From contig CM067311.1 in the NCBI GenBank assembly GCA_034231615.1, forward strand, positions 23,347,967 through 23,411,966: a DNA stretch of 64,000 nt. Direction: 5' to 3'. Of the stretch, positions 45,802-58,300 are shown piece after piece; within the stretch, counting starts at the first letter, position 1, and every line of letters starts with the position of its first letter. Position numbers and translations under genes: made by a program. The notes under the pieces are model-generated. The model was not told where the DNA came from, ran no database searches, and saw only the letters and a list, made by a program, of their open reading frames with translations. The stretch is from Meghimatium bilineatum (Eukaryota; Mollusca; Gastropoda; Stylommatophora; Philomycidae).

Positions 45802-46564
45802 GATGAGATCTGTATGTATGTTATTATTGTGATTCGCGTAATATAAATGTATGGTACTATGTAATAAGACGCCAGATTTACTTTTTGTGTGTCCAGCCTA
45901 GATTGCTTTTGGCAGGCCAAACCAAATGATTCCATGGGCTAGAAGTTTCCCACCCCTCATCTAAAAGGGTTTAAGATGTCAAGAAAGAGCACAATAAGTA
46001 CTCTATTACAAGTATGAACATGTAAAAACAGAAAGAGATTTAAGCTAAAACATTTTAAATGAAATATATTAATATCAGTTAACAGTTTGTGCTGTTTTGG
46101 ATGGCATGTTGTAATGAGAATGAAATGGGACACACTTTTGATGCACCATAATAAATAAGCACCCACAAACATGACTAGAGAGTTGTAAAAAGTGTAAATA
46201 ATACCATTTTATATGCACTATAAATAGCAATTATTACAACAGTGACAACTATTATGTCAAAAACTTGTTATGATCAGAAAAATAAAATGCTTACTAAATT
46301 TGATGCCTGCATAAAAATGTCAATGTTTAATGTTACATTTTTTTATTTTTGTTTAAAAAAAAATTCCAATTAATTATTATTTGTCACTATTAATGGTGAC
46401 CAAACACTTTATGGGCACCTGCCTCTATGTTGATAGGATGCAAGCCTGCTACCAGCATGTAAGTACGGGAACCAATTCTTTCATACGGCTGGCCTACTGG
46501 TGATATGATTATAGACTTTCACTGTTTCATAGAACTGTTAAAAACACTTTAACGTATTATAACC

Positions 46565-46725
46565 ACAGTTTAAATCGAATGTGTGGGGCCATTGGTGCAA
46601 ATAAAAATGCTGACATGACAGTTTTGTGTGTGTTTGGACTACATCCTGCTGGAAATTTAGTAAGACAATTGTCCAGCTAAAGGAGAGATCCAGTGGAAGT
46701 TTGAGAATGAACACAAAAAAAAGAA
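46565..46725 (+). mobile_element. SINE-B copy, diverged
   Basis: GAATGTGTGGGGCCATTGGT, GTTTGGACTACATCCTGCTG and GGAAGTTTGAGAATGAACAC with an A-rich tail. Confidence 0.82.
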
Positions 46726-47635
46726 CCTTTGATTAAAAAAATGTATGTAAATAAATAAAAATGAGTACAAATTTAATCATATTTGACTAGACCTGGTCAT
46801 TATAAAATATTAGTGTTAACATGAAAGTTAACCTGAACATAACCATTTTTGTAATCCTGGGAACATTGAGCAAAAATTGTCACCCCACACACATTATATA
46901 AATTGTGTGGCTCACTCAGCAACCAAGAAATGGGCATAAGGGTTCATGCTCTGAGTAGGTTGAAGAATGTCATCACCGCTACTGAATAAGTAATGAAGGT
47001 ATTCATTAACCAGAAAATTTCTGTTCAACCAGTGTTTAGTTAGCTTAGCACTTATGCGAAAACTGTATGCTATAATGCTGGTTTATATCTCAGTTACCTT
47101 GACTTTATCTACTCTTGATTCTTTTCCTGGACGCTGTTCAAGAGAACTCAGTCCCACTGAATGTAGCACATTTTTTTTATACCTTCACTCTTCTTTTTAC
47201 CATGTGGATCCAGTAGTATAGGCCTATACTATTATACTAGGATCCAGTTGTTATAGGCCTATTTGTTTTTAAAAATAAATTGTAGTGTTCTACCAATCAG
47301 CTCACGCTTTAATCTTATATTTTATCACTTGTCATTCTGTTCTCATCTAATAGTCAATGTAGCAATTTCATACAAAGTATTTGATGGAGAAATCTGTTGA
47401 TGATCGTCTGAAGTGTGTATTAATATCTGTGGTTTAAAATGCTATTTTCCCATATTCTTAAACAAATCTGCATTAAATAACTAATGCAAGTGAGGCTGCA
47501 ATGAAACACTCACAAACAGGAAATTATATTTCATTACCGTAAATGTTTTAATATTTGTATTGCTTTTTAAAAATTGATGTCTGCTATAAAAGGTAACGGG
47601 TAAGCTAAGCTAAGTTATGAAACAGCTTCTATCAC
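46726..47635. other. Unannotated intergenic stretch
   Basis: Contains two TATAGGCCTAT palindromes near 47220-47256 and no gene signal. Confidence 0.55.
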
Positions 47636-47639
47636 ACTG

Positions 47640-47830
47640 TTCTCATGTAAGTAATCAGCTGCCTAGTCAGTTCTTCAGCAGAAACTGCCTGACTATCGTC
47701 GCTTTCTGCAATTACTCATTAGTGATGGTAAAATTCCTTAATCTTCCCAGAACATGATCCTTGGTACACTACTTCCTTGCAGCTGGGTGAACCATAAAAG
47801 CAATTTTTTTCCATATGATAACATTTTTGG
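47640..47830. repeat. Dispersed repeat shared with 39170-39340
   Basis: Shared words: CAGCTGCCTAGTCAG, CTTAATCTTCCCAGAACATG (other copy CCTCAGCCGTCCCAGAGCGTG) and CTACTTCCTTGCAGCTGG. Class unknown. Confidence 0.65.
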
Positions 47831-47879
47831 TACACAATGATCTTTCATGAGGACCATGTGTCCTGCCAAGCATGTCTGC

Positions 47880-48190
47880 ACCTTCATTAACATTGTATGT
47901 ATGCTTATAGACTTAAGATTTCATCAGTACTTCACTGTCTGGTATTTTATCCCACCAATGGATGTTGAGTATCTTATGAAGACAGCTTAGGTGGAAGCAG
48001 TTGAGTCTTCTAGCACGTCTGGCATATCTTATTTATGTTTCAACTGCAGTGCACCTTGCAGCCGTGGTATGCTGGCCAGGTTAAGTTGGGAGGGTTATTT
48101 TAGGGCATCTTTTCTAACCCCTTGCTTATGCTATGGAAGTTAGCAGAACTATCCTGAATAGGGCTGCTCAGTCGATCAGAGAGCTGCAGA
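47880..48190 (-). mobile_element. LINE 3' fragment
   Basis: Minus-strand words resemble the QLLPPKLS and ILNIHWWDKIPDSEVL region of LINE C-terminal parts; frames are broken. Confidence 0.55.
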
Positions 48191-48497
48191 ATCCCATTTC
48201 TGCCTTGAGTTTAAACAGCAAGCAACCCTTTGCCCTGATCCGCCTGTGTGCAGAGTTGTGACTGCAACTTGAGTTTTCCACACTTTCTGGTTCGCAACTT
48301 CCCCATTGCCACATTGTTGTGTGAGTTGATGATGATAGATGAGCACTTACTAGCGTTGAATTTTGTTGAAAGTGTGGAAGAGTTGTGCCATTCGACTGGA
48401 GAGCTATCTATTTATAACCCTATTAGCACTACATATGTAGCACAGTAAGGTTCTTTCCCCCTCTCTCTACTTCTGTGTGTGTCTATGTTCATATAAA

Positions 48498-48524
48498 GAT
48501 ATAAAGACCTATTGGTTGAAATGT
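48498..48524 (+). other. Hammerhead-like motif
   Basis: AAAGACC-TATT-GGTTGAAATG, the same pattern as 10098-10124. Confidence 0.3.
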
Positions 48525-48679
48525 TAACTACGTTTTTGTGTCTGTGTTAAACTGCATTTGAACTCAAATTCATTTTTTCTTCTTCATTATTGATTTACCC
48601 ATTAAAATAGCGAATGAAATACACAATCATGACTCATACCTGCTTGCAAAAATGTTGTACATCAACATCATCCTTAAAC

Positions 48680-48815
48680 TATTAACCCCTAAGGGTCATT
48701 GGGGGTTAAGAAACACATGGCACTTTAGAAATATCAACACAAAATCCCACCATGCCTCTGCTCCCAGTGCCTTGTTTGAATGTGGAAAAATTTAATCCTG
48801 TCAAATCTTTGATAT
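48680..48815 (+). mobile_element. piggyBac-type MITE fragment
   Basis: TATTAACCCCTAAGGGTCAT start, CAACACAAAATCCCACCATG and GTGGAAAAATTTAATCCTGT; same family as 1331-1480. Confidence 0.6.
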
Positions 48816-49106
48816 CAATCCATACTTTCTCACAATAGTGTAAATTAATGTCTCAATAGTGAAAGCATGAAAATTATGTACTAAAAAATCTGACATCAAA
48901 AAGACTTGCACACATAATTTTGGTTAAACTCACTTACCTAACATTTAACGAACAAAAATAATTTCAGAGCGTTCCTTAAAACTACACACACACTAGTAAT
49001 AACATGTTCTCTGACATCTACAAGCTCACAACATACTGTATAAAACTCAGCCTTTCTTTCAACTCATATAACAAACTTAATCATTCACTTGATTGAAAAT
49101 CAGAAA
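48816..49106 (-). other. Presumed 3' UTR side of TMEM35A-like gene
   Basis: AT-rich sequence directly downstream of the stop. No single poly(A) signal stands out. Confidence 0.4.
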
Positions 49107-49357
49107 TCACTGATCCTTCTTGTCATTTACTCGATCTGAGACAGGTTCAGCTTGTGGTTCTAACTGACTTTTATCGAATACGGACTTGGGCTCTGCTGCC
49201 AGGCTTTGAAGGAAAATGACAAGTCTACAGGTCAGCAGTAGAGCAAATACAATTGCCGGGCTCATTTTGTCTAATCCCTCATCAAGAGCATAATGGGCAT
49301 AGATGTCATTGAGTGTTATAACAAGCAGACATATGTTTGCTGCTTCCTTCAATGGAC
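49107..49357 (-). CDS. TMEM35A-like exon 3 and stop
   Basis: Completes Gly83, then PLKEAANICLLVITLND to VNDKKDQ and TGA. Holds the last two helices and the tail. Confidence 0.95.
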
Positions 49358-52300
49358 CTAAAGAAATATTACATTAACAATAAACATGTGAGAAATTACC
49401 AACAAATGAATTTTAATTTTAATTATGTTTCATAAATTACAGTTTTGGATGAAAAATGAAATATTTTATAATTTATCTATCTACCTGCTGTCCTTATCTC
49501 TACATTTGCTGTAAGACGACGTATGATTGAATGAAAATCAGTTTTCGTGTTATGACACCTTTGGTCGCTGATATACAGTAATATTGTGACATCTCGGAAT
49601 GTTGGTAACTCCTTCAATCCACCCTTTTCTTGGTCTTTCTCTGCTTCTTACTGTTTCCATTCTCATGTATGCTTGTGCTGCTGGCCAATATGGACTAATT
49701 GTCATTAGGTTGTAGAATCATTTAAGTCTATGAACATTATATTTGATCACAGACTCTGTTCCAACAGTTCTTGTAATCTCTTCATTCCTCACATGATTTC
49801 TTGTTCTATTTGCTGCTTTCCATTTGCTGCATATCTCATTTCAAAAGTAGTAAGCTTTCTTGTTCTTTAGTTAAGGTTCATGTCTGACATTGATAATGCA
49901 ATGTTGGTATGAAGATTGAATTTATGATTTGCCTTTTGGTTTCCATCAGGATAGATTTCTGTATTGAACACACAGAAACTTCAGAAATTGTGTGTTTGTC
50001 CTGCTAGAAGCAAAGCAAGGAGCATGAAGTTTCCTGTGTACTCTTTGAGTCAGGGGAACCATCATGAATCATTTTATCTTAATACAAATATATAACAAGT
50101 TTTATTATAAATTTAAACCAGTCCGTTCTACGGCACCAAGTCGCCTAGCAACAATTGCACACGCGTTTTTCAGTACTTGACTAACCGCATCTCCAAAAAA
50201 AGATGCGATTTCATCAAGCCATTCAAATCGTGCACACAAAGTCACCCGAACGGACCAATCGAGACAAGGACTATTACAACAACAACAAACATCCCATACA
50301 GGTATTGAAATATCCTCAGTAACAACAAACACATAACATAATATCCGTATTAGTTATACAAGGGCCGATAGGTCTTCTTGTAAACATGGATAACATATAT
50401 AGACAATACAATTTTGCTTCAAATAATTGTTTATACAAGTAAATTTAAGTAGGAAGCCAGAGGACAATTTTTAAAAATTCTTGAGACTAACGGGAATTGA
50501 ACCAGTCCGTTCTACGGCACCAAGTCGCCTAGCAACAATTGCACACGCGTTTTTCAGTACTTGACTAACCGCATCTCCAAAAAAAGATGCGATTTCATCA
50601 AGCCATTCAAATCGTGCACACAAAGTCACCCGAACGGACCAATCGAGACAAGGACTATTACAACAACAACAAACATCCCGTACAGGTATTGAAATATCCT
50701 CAGTAACAACAAACACATAACATAATATCCGTATTAGTTATACAAGGGCCGATAGGTCTTCTTGTAAACATGGATAACATATATAGACAATACATTTTTG
50801 CTTCAAATAATTGTTTATACAAGTAAATTTAAGTAGGAAGCCAGAGGACAATTTTTAAAAATTCTTGAGGCTAACGGGAATTGAACCAGTCCGTTCTACG
50901 GCACCAAGTCGCCTAGCAACAATTGCACACGCGTTTTTCAGTACTTGACTAACCGCATCTCCAAAAAAAGATGCGATTTCATCAAGCCATTCAAATCGTG
51001 CACACAGTCTGGCTAAGTGAGTACGCATTGAAGAGGAAAAGCAAATCTGATCCCCCGAAATATTGTTCTGTTAAATGATGTGTGGTTCAAAGGTGCAAGT
51101 ATTACAGCCATGTAATAAATTAATTTTTTCAAAGCAAATGAAGAAAAGAACCCTCACCTGGAAGAAAAGCAAGCAATGCACCACAGATAATCTCTGTGGA
51201 ACCAATAGTTTTTCTGTATGTATGAGGATTTGGTTTCCATCCTGTCTGCTTGACTAATGGAAACACTTTTGAATTACGAATGTAAGTCTTTCTCTGCAAT
51301 TAAAAACAAACACTGTATCACAGAGTAATTATTCTATAAATATGAACCAAGTGCTGTTTGAGATAAACATAGAAACTAAACAATTGTTTGAGATAAACAT
51401 AGAAACTAAACAATTGATTGAGATAAACAGAAACTAAACAATTGTTTGAGATAAACATAGAAACTAAACAATCTTCAAAAATACAAATTGAAATATAAAC
51501 ACTATTCACAAAGAAATGAAAATTAAATTGTTATGCTCCTCTTCCCCCCCCCCACCCCAATGTGTGGAGTTGGTCATCATGCAAGATAACAATATTTTGA
51601 GGAACTTAACCTTTAGCAAGCCAGATTAAAAAATATGAAACGTCTCCCTGCCACCGGATTCTTTTTTGAAAATTTGCATTATTGATGGTGACTGTTTTGA
51701 AAATGTGATAATTTTTTGGTTGTTAGAGATATTTAAATAATATTTGCACATATAAATAAAGAATTGAATTGTGCATATATTGGTGTAATTTATGTACGTG
51801 TGTGTGTGATACCAGACGTATGAGAAAGTGGTAAAGACGTTTTTCACAAAAAACATATATTTTATAACAAATAAAGAGGGAAAAAATAAGAAAAAAAAAT
51901 AACTTACCTTACATATCGAATTCCTTGGCAACACTGTCAACTAAATCACGCAAATCTGTTGTATTTATGTTCTTTCACTGCGAAATTATCAAAATATAGC
52001 CGGGGGAACTGTATAAAACATGTAGATTTGCAGTAAAATCGTTCTTTGAGCTTAGGCCTAGAGTTATTTTTTCTGCCACTTCAAAATATTCGATATCAAA
52101 CGTACAAGTCCCCAAACCAGCACGGCATTCTGTATATTCACTGCTGTGAAACTAAATAACCTAATAATCCATGATTCAAGCCACGATTCAATGTTATTTT
52201 ATTCGAAATACGATGAAATAAAGGTCTGTAAAACCGATCCATCATCATGGCATCGTACCGGTGTACAGATTAATTGCTCTTAAACTTTTACGAATAGCTA

Positions 52301-55300
52301 GCCATTCTTAAAAACGATCATGCCGGATGTACCGGCTTCGATTGCGCATGTCCCCAGCTATGTGCACGGACTGTGGTACATGTAAATCTCACGATAATCT
52401 CGCTGGGTGGGACTGCCCGCCATCAGCGCGCGCGGCCATTTTGTTTTTCGGCTGCTGGATATGATATCGGCTCGGTGAAGGTTAACCTGTAGAACGCTAT
52501 ATTTACATTTATGTAATTTCTGTCCTGCCGATGAATTAATTTTTGGAAATGTTACGGTGACTGTTTTCAAATCATAACATTTTTGTTGTTAGAAATATTT
52601 AAATAATTTTTACACAGATAAATAAAGAATTGAATTCTGCATATATTGTTGTAGGTTTTGTTTGTGTGTGTGATACAAGACATGTAAGACAGTCTCAAAG
52701 ACAATTTCCACAAAAACCCAGCGATTTTTACCTTTAGAACGAAAATACAATTGTACGAAGTTTATTAAATATTCCAGAGTGGAAACAGTATAAGATAGAC
52801 CTAATTAGCGGATTAATCGTTATAATTTCATAGATTACAAGGATTACACCTTCAGGTATGTCTTAAAATCCTTCTATAAACCTAGATCTATTCCAGAAAT
52901 GTATCGTTCGAACTTGGTTGATGTTTTAATATCAAACTAGATAAAACTGATAAAAACTCAGTGGTGTAACTGATTTTAGATTGTGGAAATAACTTATATC
53001 TCTTCATAAATAATCATTTGAATAACAATCCATAATAATTTTAATGAAAATTTGATAAAATATATGTCTATAAAACAGAATTTACCATCATGTCGATGCT
53101 TTTGTTTGAAATTTTTGTTTGAATATGTTGCGAATATTATCGATATTTACATGACATTAGGGATATGGTTGCCATTAAAACTGCTGGAAAAGGTAGTCAA
53201 TTGAATAAAATGCCAGATTTAACAAATCTGGTGAAAAAAATATTAAGAATTGGAGATTTTTAATTGATTGAAGTGTACCTAGCAACTGCGGTCTACGGCG
53301 ACAGATATACTCGCCGCTCGCTAACCAGAGAAGGGGAAATGTCGGTGAATAAAGTTGCCCCACATGTCCTAAAGGTTAAAGCTATGGTACATACATCTCT
53401 TTCATACGTTTCTTATGTCCTTATAGAATAGATAAACTCACTTCTACAGTCACACTGGAATATGTGCAGAGTAAAGAAGATAGTACTGCTGCACTAAGGA
53501 TACTTCTAGTATACTATCACCAAAGGATTTTTGCATGTCACTGTAAACTCCAGACACATCTATCCTCAGCCATTGGGAAAAATGCAGAGAAATCGTGCAT
53601 AGACCATTCCTTGATGTTATCAATCCAGGATTTTCTTTTTTCCGCTTTGTCTCCTTTCACCCTCAACAGTTTCTTGCACAATAATTGATTGTGGAAAGTG
53701 AGTCATGTCTCGTTACCTGTGCAAACCAAACAAGTTTACTCTGTTTCACCACTGTCAAAAGTGGTTCTTGATAACCTGCAAGTTTGTTTATTTGCTATTA
53801 ACTGCTACATTACAAGCTAGCCATCAATGATTCATTTCTAATTTAACTTTTTTTTAAGTATCCTAATTTCTACATCTCTTCGAGAGTAATTATAATTATA
53901 TTGAAATTTGCTATTGTCTCATTTATCGGTCACCATTCTTCTCCATTTGTTAAAGGTCACAAACTTAACAAGTCTGTTCAGTTTGGGCTATTTATGACAT
54001 AGTATGCTTTATTCTCATACCCATTAATGTGTCTTCAAAGATTTATTAATTTCTTTAACTATTTTTCTTTTTATATATGTAACTTTTAAAAAAGCAAGGC
54101 ATAGCTGAAAATAGCAATTAAATTTTTAAAAACAATATTTGTTTTAAATATGCAAATTAGCTGCCATTTTGAATATTAATTAGGTGTACATGTATCAGAA
54201 AATCACAGTAATGTTATCAACAGATGCGTCTTGTCTTTGTGAATATAAAAATATATAATCTCTGTGGTATTTTACTATGTTTAACTCTTTTCCCACATAA
54301 AAACGATTAATCATTGTAGATACAAATTGATTGTGGACGGATCACGGAAAAAATCGGTATTGCAAAATGCCATCTAAATCTGCTTTGTTTTCGATAGCAA
54401 ATCAATTAGTATTAAGTTATTTAGCTGTTTAAAATTTAGATATTTGGTTAAGGAAATAAAACCTTCAATGTAAAGTGTGATTCGAGGCAAGTGACATACC
54501 GGTATTTATTTTTAATTTGAATCACAAGGCAACACACAAAAATCATCACAGATAATTTTATATGGGTTTTGTAGTATTTGGTTAGCTGATTTCAAATCTG
54601 TCTTTAGTTTTTTTCTACCACGTAACATTTTTTTGTAATAGCTAATTATAATATCTTTCAACAGTGGTTATGACCACAAATCGAGTACAATGTTTTATTT
54701 AGATTGGTATCGATACTTTATTACTGGCTGTTACAATTTTGTTCAGTTTCGGGTCACGTGATTTAGTATCGATGCTACCATTTTTGTGTATTCGATAGGA
54801 TAGTAAATCCATTTATACACGTGTGGTGTTTGCTTAAAGTAATTACGACAAGTATATTATAAGATTTCGTTGTTTTGTACTTTCTTTTATTTTAAAGGTT
54901 GCAAAAACCTTGCATTTGTGTACTTGATAACTTATTTTGTGTACTTATTAACTTATTATCATGCCTAGAAGATGCATCAATCATCCAAACTGTTTCTGTT
55001 TTGTGTGTGGTTCATTTGTGACGAAATCACAGCGGCGCACAATTTCAGATGATCTAAAGAAGATATACATATTGTATTTTGGCTGTCCACTGGGTGATCA
55101 GGATAAATCTTGGGCTCCACATATCATATGTACCAATTGTTCAAGCGGACTACGTGACTGGCTAAATGGCCGCAAGGCAGCTATGCCATTAGCAATTCCA
55201 ATGTTATGGAGGGAACCGCGAGACCATGTCAATGATTGCTACTTTTGTCTGGTGAACACAAATGGATTCTCTGCTAAAAATAAACAGAACATTGTATATC

Positions 55301-58300
55301 CTAGCTTAGATTCTGCCATCAGGCCTGTTCCACATGACGATTCATTGCCTATTCCTTTACCTCCTTCTGGTGGACTCGTATCTATGCAAGATGATATCTG
55401 TTTTACAAGATGAAGGTTTCAAACAGTCTCTATCAGGAGCTGAGCTAGAAGCCTGGGAGGCATTCAAGTGGGTCTGTGAAAACTTTCTTGGTAATCATAA
55501 GTCCCCTACGTACAGGGAAGGAGTTCAGCGTCTAATAGATTCTTACCAGAACCTTGGCTGTCGCATGTCATTAAAAGTGCACTTCTTGCACTCCCATGTA
55601 GATTTCTTCCCAGAAAATCTTGGTATGGTGAGTGAAGAGCAAGGAGAACGTTTTCACCAGGACATTCAGTTAATGGAGCGCCGTTATCAAGGTTTGTGGA
55701 ATGAGAGTATGATGGCCGACTTCTGCTGGATGCTATTCCGTGATAATCCAGGCGAAGAATATAACAGAAAATCAAATTCCAAGCATTTTTGAAGAAACAT
55801 TCTACATATCTATGCTGTGATGTGAGTATATTTGATTTAGTCTAGAAGATGTGAATCATTTGCTTAATTGATGTTTGCGATTCTCGAAAAAATACAGCCA
55901 AGTTCAGTGAAAACTAACATCACTCATAACTTTAAAACTTGACGTGATAGAAAAAAACTGATACCAGATCTGAAATCAGCGCCAAAAAATCCTTTAGAAA
56001 AGTGTATTTTGGTTTCAGATGATTAAAAAAAGTTTTATTTTGTTGCCTTGTGAATTAGAACAAGGTAGGTTCAGATTTTCTAAAATTAGCAAAATGACAA
56101 TCTTTCACTAGTAAGAGAGTTCAAAGATTTAGCAAACATCTAGCTTTATTATTCTTTGAGAGTTTTATAACTGGAAATATTATTTCAAGTGATGTGTCAG
56201 AAAACAAGTGTTTTGGATTTTGACAGTGGAGATTATCAACCTGTTGAAAATAGGAAAAGAAATAGACCTAATATCATTGGTAATGGAAAATAACAGCTAA
56301 AAAATTCTAAAACTGTTCTCATTGCTATTGTTTCTGAAGAATCAGATGTGCCTAGTGACAGCAATGATAATCTTGCACTACATAAAAAGAAAATAGAGTT
56401 AGGCCTAATGATAATATTGAGTGGAATAAAGTTCAAAATAATGTTTTTATTGTGTCATCTCTGTTTAGATCACTGCTTCTGGTCTCCAAGCACCATTGAA
56501 AATTCCTCACCACTATACTGTTTGTTTACACTGCTGACAAGTGATATTACTGACAGTTTGATAGCTAATATAAATGCTTACCAAAGGAGAAAATACAAAG
56601 CCATCAGTACTCTCAAAGAATAAAGTATTTATTGGCACTGTACATTTAGTTGATTATGATGATGCAAACAGAGTGCACAGTGCAGAAAACCAAAGCTAAG
56701 AAAAACGCAGCAGTTACTACTGTGTGGGGTGTATAGACAAACCCCCCATCTATCATCCCAAAAAAATAGGAAAAATAAGGCATCAGATGTTCATAGGGTT
56801 TAAATATATAGGGCCTACTAACTTTGGCAAAAACAACATTCAGAAAAATGAAAAATATATTGTGTAATATGACCTTATCATTAGAGGTGAGAAAGAGAGT
56901 TCTTCAGTGCTATATAACTCCTATACTAACATATGGATGTGAGTCTTGGACAATAAACAAACAGGAAAATTAGAGGCAATAGAGATGTGGTTCTACAGAA
57001 GAATGCTGAGAATATCATCATCATCAGGTGCCATAGGCGGTCATGGCTCTCCACAGCTCTCTGTCAAAAGTATTATGTATCAAAGTCATTGTTTCTTTGC
57101 TGTGGCAAGTTGTCAAACTGTCTAATATTTTCTCACGTTGTCGCCCTCTGTCTCTGGTGCCTTCAATCTTGCCTGTTGTGATTATCTTCTCTAAACCTGC
57201 CTGTCTCATGAAGTGGCCAAAAAAAGAAGATTGCCTTTTTCTTATATCATAGACTGCCAGAAAAACTAATGTGGAGGTGTTGAAAGAGCCAAATGTGAAA
57301 CAGACCCTAATCAATAATATAAGAAAAAGACAATCTTCATTTTTTGGCCACTTCATAAGACAATGTTGGCGTAGAGGATTCTGAGATATTACTAATCTCT
57401 GTGCAGGCAATTCTATCTACAGCCTCAACATCCATGGACACAAGCCTAAAAGTCAGCCAGGAATACAGCATGAGAGTTATATTTCTGTTTCCAGGGTACC
57501 CCACGAGGAGGTACTTTTAGGATGTTGGTTATCTGCTAACCCTGAGTCAGAACAAGAGCAACAATGTGAGACTTTGCACCCCTTCCTATGCCTATATATG
57601 TTTCATGTAAATTATTTTGATGTCAAATTATTCTTTTTTTTTAAATTAATAACTTTTTTTCAGGATGGACGCACAGACTTGGTTTGAGTTAACATTGACT
57701 TGCAAATTTCAAGGCTATCTAACTATAGTTAGGTATTTGGACATCTGGGATTAGCGTGTTTGGAAAATTTTGCTTAGGCTATAAATTTCTTGTGATAGGG
57801 TTTAAAATAGTGATGGCATCATTTGTCATGTTTGAAACTAGATTTATTAAGTTCTGTAACCATTTTCCTTTTTATATATGTAACTTTTAAGAGAGTAAAA
57901 CAATGCCTAAACCAGCAGTTACTTTTTAAAACATCAACATTTGTTTAACCGATTCCCCCTTAGAGCGCAGTCGCGTCGCTTCTATTTGTTGACTCCTAGA
58001 GCGCTGTCGCTTCGCTTTATTTTACTTGTGTCATTACGATCAATATGACATTTTTTGTGTGTGCCGGGTCTATTAGAAACCATGAACATTGCGTAGATCT
58101 GTGGTTTAGCTTCTGTTTTATGTTTTAATCGGAGCAATCATACATAAAAATGATTTATTACGAATTTTTTTTAAATTAGCAGAATTTTAACCGATTTTTG
58201 AGTCGCTGCCGTCAATTTTTTTTTACTTATGTCGTTGCGATCGATATTACATTTTTAGTTTGCACTGGGTCTATTAAAAACCATGACCATTGCGAAGATC

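Larger units (their letters stand above)
41575..45961. mobile_element. hAT-like MITE split by the intact LINE
   Basis: Left half 41575-41747 starts CAGTGGTGGGGAACCTTTTT. Right half 45815-45961 ends AAGTTTCCCACCCCTCATCT, an imperfect inverted match. The LINE sits inside, which dates the MITE as older. The outer duplication is not clear. Confidence 0.65.

Noticed and set aside
49107..49352. Exon 3 of the TMEM35A-like gene as a stand-alone 81-residue gene
   Set aside because: The apparent start is an internal TTG (Leu); an AG acceptor and conserved Pro-Leu-Lys-Glu show it is a terminal exon.
50105..50716. Two near-identical ORFs of 75-81 residues
   Set aside because: They arise from the 384-bp tandem unit and change with its copies; no family recognised.
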